Below, piece after piece: positions 1 to 5,042 of a stretch of 5,042 nt of DNA (position 1 is its first letter; the number at the start of each line of letters is the position of its first letter). Under the pieces are notes generated by a model. That model saw only the letters and a program-made list of their open reading frames with translations. It was not told the DNA's origin and did not search any database. Source of the DNA: Rhodospirillales bacterium (GTDB lineage: Bacteria; Pseudomonadota; Alphaproteobacteria; Acetobacterales; Acetobacteraceae). A program made the translations under genes and the position numbers. Location of the stretch: positions 1 to 5,042 of the forward strand of contig JAGWIL010000131.1 of assembly GCA_028866335.1 (NCBI GenBank), written 5' to 3'.

Positions 1-32
1 ATGTTGTTTGTTTTTTGCTGGAGTAGAACGCC

Positions 33-167
33 GTGAAACGGACCTATCAACCTTCCAAGCTCGTCCGCAAGCGCCGGCACGGTTTCCGCGCCCGTATGGC
101 GACGGTGGGTGGCCGCAAGGTGATCGCCAACCGCCGCGCCAAGGGCCGCAGCAAGCTCTCCGCCTGA
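33..167 (+). CDS. rpmH: 50S ribosomal protein L34
   Basis: L34 is a small, very basic protein of the large ribosomal subunit that binds 23S rRNA. The reading frame begins with GTG and gives 44 residues, the usual bacterial L34 length. It opens with the family signature M-K-R-T-Y-Q-P-S-K, continues with [11 protein letters not shown] (residues 12-22) and ends with the Arg/Lys-rich [10 protein letters not shown] tail. The GTG start is chosen because it is the only one that yields the canonical N-terminus, and a GGAG Shine-Dalgarno sits at 20-23, nine bases upstream. It is the first gene of a plus-strand cluster, 28 nt before rnpA, an arrangement conserved in most bacteria. The promoter is not inside the window. 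Identification is essentially certain. Confidence 0.97.
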   Translation: MKRTYQPSKLVRKRRHGFRARMATVGGRKVIANRRAKGRSKLSA

Positions 168-171
168 TCGC

Positions 172-184
172 CGCGCCCGGCGCG
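172..184 (+). repeat. GC-rich inverted repeat between rpmH and rnpA
   Basis: Inside the 28-nt gap between the rpmH stop and the rnpA start, CGCGC (172-176) can pair with GCGCG (180-184) around a 3-nt loop. After one mismatch, two more flanking pairs are possible (169-170 with 186-187). No T-run follows, so it does not look like an intrinsic terminator. It lies just ahead of the rnpA start, where no clear Shine-Dalgarno is visible, so it could lower rnpA translation relative to rpmH or mark an RNA-processing point. That role is inference. In GC-rich DNA such a short repeat may also occur by chance. Confidence 0.35.
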
Positions 185-195
185 CCGCCACGCTG

Positions 196-543
196 ATGGC
201 CAAGCCCCAAACCCCGCCCGCACGGTTAACCCTGCGCGCAGAGTTTTTGCGCCTGGCTTCGGGGGGTAAAAAAATCGCCAGGTATGGTTTTGTGCTTCAG
301 GCCGCCAAGGATGGCCAGAGTGAAGCCCTGCGCGTGGGCTACACGGCCACCAAGAAAATCGGCAATGCCGTCATTCGCAACCGTGCCAAACGCAGGTTGC
401 GGGAGGCGGCGCGGCTGCTTCTGGCCGGGCGTTCCCTGCCGGGGGTTGAGCTGGTGCTGATCGCGCGGCGGGAGACCGGGGAGATGGAATTTTCCCGGCT
501 TACGCAGAATTTGAACAAGGCGCTGGACGAGGTGCTCGCATGA
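196..543 (+). CDS. rnpA: Ribonuclease P protein component
   Basis: RnpA is the protein subunit of RNase P. It binds the catalytic RNA and the 5' leader of precursor tRNAs so that mature tRNA 5' ends are made. The product has 115 residues, a normal length. The family core is clear: R-x-G-Y-T-A-T-K-K-I-G-N-A-V begins near residue 46 and leads into the RNA-binding R-N-R-A-K-R-R-L-R-E helix at residues 61-70. The N-terminal L-x-x-R-A-E-F-L-R-L (residues 11-20) matches the start of other alphaproteobacterial RnpA proteins, supporting the ATG at 196. Upstream DNA lacks an obvious Shine-Dalgarno and carries a GC-rich hairpin candidate, so expression may depend partly on coupling to rpmH. The stop overlaps the yidD start (ATGA). 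Confidence 0.96.
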   Translation: MAKPQTPPARLTLRAEFLRLASGGKKIARYGFVLQAAKDGQSEALRVGYTATKKIGNAVIRNRAKRRLREAARLLLAGRSLPGVELVLIARRETGEMEFSRLTQNLNKALDEVLA

Positions 544-773
544 GCCCCGCTGCTCTTATGCTCTCCGGCGCGGTTCGGGCTTATGAACTCACTTTGCGCC
601 CCGTTATAGGAGCCAATTGCCGTTACTACCCTTCTTGCAGCGCCTATGCGCGTGAGGCCCTGGCCTGCCATGGCGTGGCGCGGGGCAGCCTGCTCGCGGC
701 ACAACGTATTCTGCGTTGCCACCCTTTTCATGCCGGCGGATACGACCCGGTCCCCCTTCCCAAGGATAGCTGA
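540..773 (+). CDS. yidD: Membrane protein insertion efficiency factor YidD
   Basis: YidD is a small inner-membrane-associated protein that aids insertion of membrane proteins alongside YidC. The 77-residue product shows the full family pattern: an N-terminal amphipathic helix (about residues 5-22), then C-R-Y-Y-P-S-C-S-x-Y (27-36), an H-G-x-x-x-G element (44-49), and R-I-L-R-C-H-P followed by G-G-Y-D-P-V-P (57-72). The three family cysteines are C27, C33 and C60, with an additional C43. The start overlaps the rnpA stop by 4 nt in an ATGA arrangement. A GAGG at 529-532 lies seven bases upstream, so the start is well supported and translational coupling to rnpA is likely. An internal ATG at 558 is a weaker alternative. 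Five bases separate it from yidC, its functional partner. Confidence 0.95.
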   Translation: MSPAALMLSGAVRAYELTLRPVIGANCRYYPSCSAYAREALACHGVARGSLLAAQRILRCHPFHAGGYDPVPLPKDS

Positions 774-778
774 ACCTG

Positions 779-2521
779 ATGGACTCGAAGCGCCTCATCC
801 TCGCCCTTGCCATATCCTTCGGCATTCTGGCTGTGTTTACTGTCGTGCAGCAGAGGTTTTTCCCTGCTCCGAACCCGCCGCAGACCATGCAGCAGGCCAA
901 GCAGGCGGCGGGCACCACGCAAGCCGCGATTGCGGCCGGTGCGCCCGGCACGGGGCAAGCAGCACCCGCCAATGGCCCGCGTTTGGCGGTTGATGCGCCA
1001 ATGCTGAAAGGCAGCATCGGCCTAACCGGTGCGATGTTCGATGACGTGGTGCTGAAGGATTACCACGAGACCATCGCCAAGACCTCGCCGCTGGTGCAGA
1101 TCGAGGGTCGGCGCGGCAGCGCCACCCCGTCTTACGCGCAGTTTGGCTGGACCGCTTCTTCCGGCGTGAAAGTGCCGGATGACAACACAGTATGGACGCC
1201 AAGCGCCCAGGAGCTGACGCCGGATACCCCCGTGACCCTTTCCTGGGATAACGGCCAGGGGCAGGTTTTCCAGCTTCTTCTGAAAATCGACGATAAGTTC
1301 ATGTTCACCGTCACGCAGAATGTGGTGAACCATGGCGCGGCACCGGTTACGGTGTTTCCTTGGTCGCGCGTGGTGCGGGATTATAAGCCCACGGAGCAAT
1401 CGAGCTGGGTGCTGTATGATGGCCCGCTCGGCGTGTTCAACGGCACGCTGAAGCAGGAAGGCTATGGCGCGCTGAAAAGTAGTGGAGAAAAAGCACCGGC
1501 TGGTGTTGCCTATTCCACCGCCGGGCCTGGCGGCTGGACCGGCATTACCGACAAATACTGGCTGACGGCCATCGCCCCGGAGCAATCCGCGCAGATGAAC
1601 GCCAGCATGAGTTATAATACGGTGAGCGATGGCGATGGCGGGGCCTACCAGACCAGCTTCATCACCCAGAGCCCGCAGAATGTACCAGCAGGCGGGCAGG
1701 CGGGCTTTACGAGCCAGCTTTTCACCGGCGCCAAGGTAGTGAAAATTCTGGATTATTATCAGGATACCTACCATATCCCGAATTTCTATAAGGCGGTGGA
1801 TTTCGGCATTCTTTATATCGTTACCAAGCCGATTTTCTTCTGCCTGGACTGGTTGAACACATTAACCGGCAATTTCGGCCTGGCAATTCTTATCTTCACC
1901 GTTGGCGTGAAACTGCTGTTCTTCCCGCTGGCGAGCTATTCTTACCGCTCAATGGGCCGGATGAAGGCGATGCAGCCCAAAATCGCGATGTTGAAGGAGC
2001 AGTACAAGGACGACCAGACCAAGCTCCAGCAGGCGACGATGGAGCTGTACAAAGCCGAGAAGATCAACCCGGCTTCCGGCTGTTTGCCGATGCTTGTGCA
2101 AATTCCGGTGTTCTTTTCGCTCTATAAGGTTATCTTCATCACCATCGAGATGCGCCATGCGCCATTCTATGGCTGGATTCACGACCTTTCAGCGCCCGAC
2201 CCGACAAATATCTTCAACCTGTTTGGCCTGATTCCGTTTGATCCGACCACGATCAACCCGATCCTGCATGTCGGCCTGCTGCCGATTATCATGGGCATAA
2301 CCATGTTCATGCAGCAGAAGCTGAACCCGGCCCCGGCTGACCCAACGCAGCAGCGCATGTTTCAATTCATGCCGATCATCTTTACGTTCATGCTGGCGCG
2401 CTCCCCCGCAGGGTTGGTGCTGTACTGGGCGTGGAACAACATTCTTTCGGTGGGGCAGCAATGGCTGATCATGCGCAGGGCGGCGGCGCCAAGGCAGAAA
2501 ATAGTCCCGGCGAAGGGCTGA
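779..2521 (+). CDS. yidC: Membrane protein insertase YidC (YidC/Oxa1/Alb3 family)
   Basis: YidC inserts and folds inner-membrane proteins, alone or with SecYEG. The product has 580 residues, typical of Gram-negative YidC with a large periplasmic domain. Residues 6-25 form TM1, 30-72 are a Gln/Ala/Pro/Gly-rich linker, and about 73-330 form the periplasmic beta domain. The conserved core follows, with TM2 near 362-385, a cytoplasmic hairpin at about 390-428, TM3 near 433-455 and further spans around 495-511 and 530-562. Lys378 sits where E. coli has the groove Arg366. The hallmark N-P-A-S-G-C-L-P starts at residue 430. In the normally F-P-A/S-G-L motif of the last region, residue 542 is Ser instead of Phe. 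An AAGGA at 762-766 precedes the start by 12 bases. The 3' end overlaps engB. Confidence 0.97.
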   Translation: MDSKRLILALAISFGILAVFTVVQQRFFPAPNPPQTMQQAKQAAGTTQAAIAAGAPGTGQAAPANGPRLAVDAPMLKGSIGLTGAMFDDVVLKDYHETIAKTSPLVQIEGRRGSATPSYAQFGWTASSGVKVPDDNTVWTPSAQELTPDTPVTLSWDNGQGQVFQLLLKIDDKFMFTVTQNVVNHGAAPVTVFPWSRVVRDYKPTEQSSWVLYDGPLGVFNGTLKQEGYGALKSSGEKAPAGVAYSTAGPGGWTGITDKYWLTAIAPEQSAQMNASMSYNTVSDGDGGAYQTSFITQSPQNVPAGGQAGFTSQLFTGAKVVKILDYYQDTYHIPNFYKAVDFGILYIVTKPIFFCLDWLNTLTGNFGLAILIFTVGVKLLFFPLASYSYRSMGRMKAMQPKIAMLKEQYKDDQTKLQQATMELYKAEKINPASGCLPMLVQIPVFFSLYKVIFITIEMRHAPFYGWIHDLSAPDPTNIFNLFGLIPFDPTTINPILHVGLLPIIMGITMFMQQKLNPAPADPTQQRMFQFMPIIFTFMLARSPAGLVLYWAWNNILSVGQQWLIMRRAAAPRQKIVPAKG

Positions 2522-3165
2522 ATTTCAAAAACGCCGGGCCAAGCCCGGAGCAGATTGAGGCGGGGCGTAAGCTTTTTGCCTCACCCTGCGAGTTTTTCTA
2601 CGCCGCCCAGGCGCTGGAGCATCTGCCGGAACCGCGTGGCAACGAGATTGCGCTGGCGGGGCGTTCCAATGTCGGCAAATCCTCGCTGATCAACGCGATC
2701 ACGGGGCGCAAGGCGCTGGCGCGGGTTTCGCACCAGCCGGGGCGCACGCGGCAACTCAATTTCTTTGAGTGCCAGGCGGGGCCTGTGGTGCTGGTTGATA
2801 TGCCGGGCTACGGCTATGCCGAGGCGCCGAAGGAGATAAAGCGCGACTGGCAAGGGCTGATGCTGGATTACCTGCGCGGCCGCCCCAATTTGCGCCGGGT
2901 GTTTCTGTTGCTGGATGCGCGGGTGGAGGTGAAGGTTTCAGACCTTACGGTGATGGAGCTGCTGGACCAATCCGCCGTGCCGTTCCAGTTTGTGCTGACG
3001 AAAGTGGATTCCGTGAAGCCCGGCCCCTTGAAGCGCAAGCTGGACGAGGTGCAGACCCTGGCCGCCAAGCACCCCGCCGCGATGAGCCAAATTATCATCA
3101 CCTCCAGTGCTGGCGGCATCGGCATTGAGGAGCTGCGCGCAACCATTGCGCAATTCATTGAATGA
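2461..3165 (+). CDS. engB: Ribosome biogenesis GTP-binding protein EngB (YihA/YsxC)
   Basis: EngB is a TrmE-Era-EngA family GTPase needed for late 50S subunit assembly. Numbered from the ATG at 2461 (234 residues), the P-loop G-R-S-N-V-G-K-S-S is at 67-75, the Thr-containing switch I region near 90-98, D-M-P-G (G3) at 113-116, T-K-V-D (G4) at 180-183 and S-S-A-G-G (G5) at 215-219. All G motifs are intact. No ATG, GTG or TTG exists in frame between 2461 and the P-loop, so the start must be ATG 2461 or GTG 2431. ATG is preferred because a GGGG at 2452-2455 precedes it by five bases. The gene therefore overlaps yidC by 61 nt (91 nt for GTG). The first 25 or so residues are Gly/Ala-rich and look unstructured. 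The conserved part starts near [11 protein letters not shown]. argB follows after 7 nt. Confidence 0.95.
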   Translation: MADHAQGGGAKAENSPGEGLNFKNAGPSPEQIEAGRKLFASPCEFFYAAQALEHLPEPRGNEIALAGRSNVGKSSLINAITGRKALARVSHQPGRTRQLNFFECQAGPVVLVDMPGYGYAEAPKEIKRDWQGLMLDYLRGRPNLRRVFLLLDARVEVKVSDLTVMELLDQSAVPFQFVLTKVDSVKPGPLKRKLDEVQTLAAKHPAAMSQIIITSSAGGIGIEELRATIAQFIE

Positions 3166-3172
3166 GGACGAG

Positions 3173-4066
3173 ATGAACAGCCAAGACATCACAGACGCTG
3201 CAAGGGAAGCGCATATCGTCACCAAGGTGCTGCCGTATCTGCGCCGTTATGCCGGAGCGACGATTGTGGTGAAATATGGCGGCCACGCGATGGATGGGTC
3301 GCTGGCCAATGAATTTGGCCGGGATATCGCGCTGCTGAAGCAGGTGGGCATTAACCCCGTGGTGGTGCATGGCGGCGGGCCGCAGATTAACGCCATGCTC
3401 AAGCGCCTCAACATCCAATCCAGCTTTGTGCAGGGGCTGCGCGTGACGGATGCCGCCATGGTGGAAGTGGTGGAGATGGTGCTGGCAGGCACGGTGAACA
3501 AACAGGTTGCCGGGCTGATTAACGCTGCCGGTGCACTGGCAGTGGGAATCTCTGGCAAGGATGGCGGGTTGATCCGCGCGCGCAAGCTGCGCCGGACCTA
3601 TAAAGACCCGGATTCTGCCATCGAAAGCGCGCTGGACCTTGGTTATGTGGGTGAACCCGCGTTCATCGACACCCGCGTGATCCATGCCTTGACCGGCGCA
3701 GGGTTGATCCCCGTTATCGCACCCGTGGGTGCCAGCGAGGATGGTCAGACCTATAACATCAATGCCGACACGGTGGCGGGGGCGATTGCGGGTGCGTTGA
3801 ACGCGCAGCGCCTGCTGATGCTGACAGACGTGCCGGGTGTTTTGGATAAGAGCAAGCAATTGCTGAGCGATTTGTCGCTCACGCAAATCCATGCGCTGAT
3901 TGCGGATGGCACGATTTCCGGCGGCATGATTCCAAAAGTGGAAACCTGCATGGAAGCCGTGACGCAAGGGGTGAAAGGTGCCACAATTTTGGATGGCACC
4001 GTGCCGCACGCGCTGCTGCTGGAGCTGTTTACCGAACACGGTATCGGCACGATGATCCATAAATAA
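3173..4066 (+). CDS. argB: N-acetylglutamate kinase, probably arginine-inhibited type
   Basis: ArgB phosphorylates N-acetyl-L-glutamate with ATP, the second step of arginine synthesis. The 297-residue product is a complete amino acid kinase. Seen motifs are K-Y-G-G (34-37), H-G-G-G-P (66-70), R-V-T-D (90-93), N-I-N-A-D (195-199), T-D-V-P-G-V (218-223) and G-M-I-P-K (251-255). Residues 12-26 form the extra N-terminal helix found in hexameric, arginine-sensitive kinases, and the C-terminal [11 protein letters not shown] resembles their arginine-site signature. Feedback inhibition by arginine is therefore inferred. The ATG at 3173 is chosen because a GAGGA at 3164-3168 lies four bases upstream and the N-terminus matches the family. 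Earlier in-frame starts fall inside engB. The gene follows engB by 7 nt, an order seen in many alphaproteobacteria. Confidence 0.96.
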   Translation: MNSQDITDAAREAHIVTKVLPYLRRYAGATIVVKYGGHAMDGSLANEFGRDIALLKQVGINPVVVHGGGPQINAMLKRLNIQSSFVQGLRVTDAAMVEVVEMVLAGTVNKQVAGLINAAGALAVGISGKDGGLIRARKLRRTYKDPDSAIESALDLGYVGEPAFIDTRVIHALTGAGLIPVIAPVGASEDGQTYNINADTVAGAIAGALNAQRLLMLTDVPGVLDKSKQLLSDLSLTQIHALIADGTISGGMIPKVETCMEAVTQGVKGATILDGTVPHALLLELFTEHGIGTMIHK

Positions 4067-4070
4067 GCCG

Positions 4071-4409
4071 ATGCACGCGACCATCTATCACAACCCGAAA
4101 TGCGGCACCTCGCGCAATGCGCTGCAAATTTTGCACGAGGCCGGGGTTGAGCCGGAGATTATCGAATATCTGAAAACTCCGCTCTCCCGCGAGGAACTTG
4201 CGGAGCTTGCCAAAAAGCTTGGCGGTGCCTCGGTGCTTTTGCGCACCAAGGAGATTCTGGTGGCGGAGTTGGGCTTGGAGAACGCCGCCGAGGCCACGAT
4301 TCTGGATGCCATCGCCGCGCACCCAATTCTGCTCAACCGGCCCCTGGTGGTGACGGATAAGGGCGCCAGGTTTTGCCGGCCCGCGGAGCTGGTGCGCGAG
4401 ATTATTTAA
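4071..4409 (+). CDS. arsC: Glutaredoxin-dependent arsenate reductase-like protein (ArsC family)
   Basis: Proteins of this family have a thioredoxin-like fold, and the classical members reduce arsenate to arsenite using glutaredoxin and glutathione. The 112-residue product begins with I-Y-H-N-P-K-C-G-T-S-R-N, placing the catalytic Cys at residue 11, very close to the E. coli ArsC active site. The arsenate-binding arginines of E. coli ArsC (60, 94, 107) appear to correspond to R58, R90 in L-L-N-R-P-L-V-V-T, and R103 in C-R-P-A-E. The protein lacks the C-terminal tail of the 141-residue E. coli enzyme, as many chromosomal homologues do. No arsR, arsB or acr3 gene lies nearby. It starts 4 nt after argB without a visible Shine-Dalgarno, suggesting coupling. 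A housekeeping redox role, as for YfgD- or Spx-like relatives, is possible. Confidence 0.85.
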   Translation: MHATIYHNPKCGTSRNALQILHEAGVEPEIIEYLKTPLSREELAELAKKLGGASVLLRTKEILVAELGLENAAEATILDAIAAHPILLNRPLVVTDKGARFCRPAELVREII

Positions 4410-4638
4410 ACGCTGTCATGGCCTGAATGCCGTAAGCGTGGTTGTTGCCGCGCGGGGTGTGTGGGAAGCGTACGCGGCGATGCCTTGGCAGACGCTCGGC
4501 AGCGCCAAGGCGCGCGGTGCGGCGGTAAGCCAGCAATGTTTTGGTTTCTTCCGCGCAGATGCACAGAAAATACAAACAGCCCAAAGCCGAAACCAAACCA
4601 ATCACGACGCTGGGATTTACAGAAAACAGCCAATCCAT
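4402..4638 (-). CDS. Small single-span membrane protein with basic tail, unknown function
   Basis: I do not recognise this 78-residue product. It has a short uncharged-to-acidic N-terminus, one hydrophobic span at about residues 9-29 containing three cysteines (C21, C26, C28), an acidic E-E-T-K segment at 30-33, and a strongly basic tail (many Arg between 39 and 63) ending in a neutral stretch. By the positive-inside rule the tail should be cytoplasmic and the N-terminus periplasmic. It is considered real because AAGGAA lies seven bases before the ATG, it follows the radical SAM gene by 14 nt, and it fills the only stretch that would otherwise be non-coding. Its last 8 bases overlap the end of the convergent arsC-like gene. 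The function is unknown, and the pairing with the radical SAM gene may be only positional. Confidence 0.7.
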   Translation of the reverse strand: MDWLFSVNPSVVIGLVSALGCLYFLCICAEETKTLLAYRRTARLGAAERLPRHRRVRFPHTPRGNNHAYGIQAMTAFK

Positions 4639-4645
4639 GACGAAT

Positions 4646-4651
4646 TTCCTT
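4646..4651 (-). promoter_or_regulatory. Strong ribosome binding site for the small membrane protein gene
   Basis: On the minus strand this reads AAGGAA within GAAAGGAA, seven bases before the ATG at 4638. It begins almost directly after the TAG of the upstream radical SAM gene (4655-4653). It is the main evidence that the short downstream frame is translated and that ATG 4638 is its start. It also suggests the two genes share one transcript. Confidence 0.75.
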
Positions 4652-4652
4652 T

Positions 4653-5042
4653 CTAGAATAGGTTCATTTGCAGGCTGGCCGGGGCGCGGCCGGGAACACG
4701 GAATTGCGAAGCATCTAGCCGGTAGCGTTCCCTGTTCAGCCCCAGCCTTTGCACCGCGCGGGTGAAACGCTGTGTCATTAACCCCGCATAGGGGCCGGTG
4801 CCCGCGAAGCGCGTGTGAAATTGCGAATCATTCAACTGCCCGGCGCGGCTTTGCCGAATGAGGCTGAGCACATGCGCGGCGCGTTCGGGCAGATATTTAT
4901 GCAGCCAGTCTGTGAACAAAGCCCCCAGCTCATGCGGCAGGCGCAGCATGGTGGTGTAGGCGCTGGTCGCTCCCGCTTTCGCGGCTTCTTCAAGTATCTT
5001 CTCCATCTCAGCATCGTTCAGGCCGGGGATCATCGGCGAGGC
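4653..5042 (-). CDS. PA0069/Rv2578c-family radical SAM protein, C-terminal part (cut by window edge)
   Basis: The frame is open to the right edge and supplies the last 129 residues. It starts with A-S-P-M-I-P-G-L-N-D, the end of a radical SAM barrel, then D-A-E-M-E-K-I-L-E-E-A-A and A-G-A-T-S-A. Next come L-R-L-P-H-E-L with L-F-T-D-W-L, the P-E-R-A-A-H-V-L-S-L-I-R-Q block, G-T-G-P-Y-A, and a terminal Q-M-N-L-F. This series is recognised as the C-terminus of the SplB-related radical SAM family named after PA0069 and Rv2578c, whose biochemical role is not established to my knowledge. The CxxxCxxC iron-sulfur motif would lie outside the window, so catalytic competence cannot be judged. A Met at 5033 is internal, since the frame continues upstream with family-like residues. 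It is followed by the small membrane protein gene, probably in one transcript. Confidence 0.82.
   Translation of the reverse strand, partial: ASPMIPGLNDAEMEKILEEAAKAGATSAYTTMLRLPHELGALFTDWLHKYLPERAAHVLSLIRQSRAGQLNDSQFHTRFAGTGPYAGLMTQRFTRAVQRLGLNRERYRLDASQFRVPGRAPASLQMNLF

Noticed and set aside
1..32. T-rich stretch before rpmH, considered as a terminator tail or promoter element
   Set aside because: Too little upstream sequence is present to see a stem or -35/-10 pair. Only the GGAG ribosome binding site at 20-23 can be supported.
8..196. A 62-residue plus-strand frame covering rpmH and ending at the rnpA start, recalling the Thermus rpmH-within-rnpA overlap
   Set aside because: It is out of frame with rnpA and its protein resembles nothing. 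The canonical L34 frame explains the same DNA fully, so it is a shadow.
1022..1774. Long antisense frame (250 residues) opposite yidC
   Set aside because: The plus strand here is an unmistakable YidC periplasmic domain. The antisense product has no known motif or credible start signal.
3155..4084. Long antisense frame (309 residues) opposite argB
   Set aside because: It mirrors the whole of argB, is His/Gln/Arg-rich without any recognisable domain, and is typical of antisense shadows in GC-rich genes.
4410..4439. Inverted repeat ACGCT (4410-4414) with AGCGT (4435-4439) just after the ArsC-like gene, considered as a terminator
   Set aside because: The stem is only 5 bp around a 20-nt loop, no T-run follows, and it lies inside the convergent coding frame. 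Chance is the simpler explanation.
4438..4656. Plus-strand frames in the region after the ArsC-like gene
   Set aside because: No ribosome binding site and no recognisable protein. The minus-strand frame has a strong site and operon context and explains the region better.

Overview
This window looks like chromosomal DNA from an alphaproteobacterium. The likeliest placement is the Acetobacteraceae or a related Rhodospirillales lineage. That rests on the GC-rich composition, the gene order rpmH-rnpA-yidD-yidC-engB-argB, and the sequence character of L34, RnpA and ArgB as I recall those families. No database search was possible, so the family-level placement is tentative.

Bases 33-4409 form one tightly packed plus-strand gene block. 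It contains ribosomal protein L34 (rpmH), the RNase P protein subunit (rnpA), the membrane-insertion accessory factor YidD, the membrane protein insertase YidC, the ribosome-assembly GTPase EngB/YihA, N-acetylglutamate kinase (argB) and a glutaredoxin-type arsenate reductase-like protein. Junctions are very short or overlapping: 28 nt, 4-nt overlap, 5 nt, at least 61-nt overlap, 7 nt and 4 nt. This points to co-transcription and probable translational coupling. The promoter must lie left of the window, because only 32 nt precede rpmH.

Bases 4402-5042 hold a minus-strand pair that converges on the first block. It consists of the C-terminal 129 residues of a PA0069/Rv2578c-type radical SAM protein (related to SplB), cut by the window edge, followed 14 nt later by a small single-span membrane protein of unknown function with a strong ribosome binding site. 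The two blocks overlap tail to tail by 8 nt, leaving no intergenic space for a conventional terminator.

The first block links translation (L34), tRNA maturation (RnpA), membrane protein biogenesis (YidD, YidC) and 50S assembly (EngB). The arginine gene argB and the ArsC-like gene are appended at its end. I saw no mobile element, CRISPR array, tRNA, rRNA or convincing new defence-type system. The least explained items are the small basic membrane protein, the obligatory yidC/engB overlap, the unusual Ser in a conserved YidC membrane motif, and an ArsC-like gene with no other ars genes nearby.
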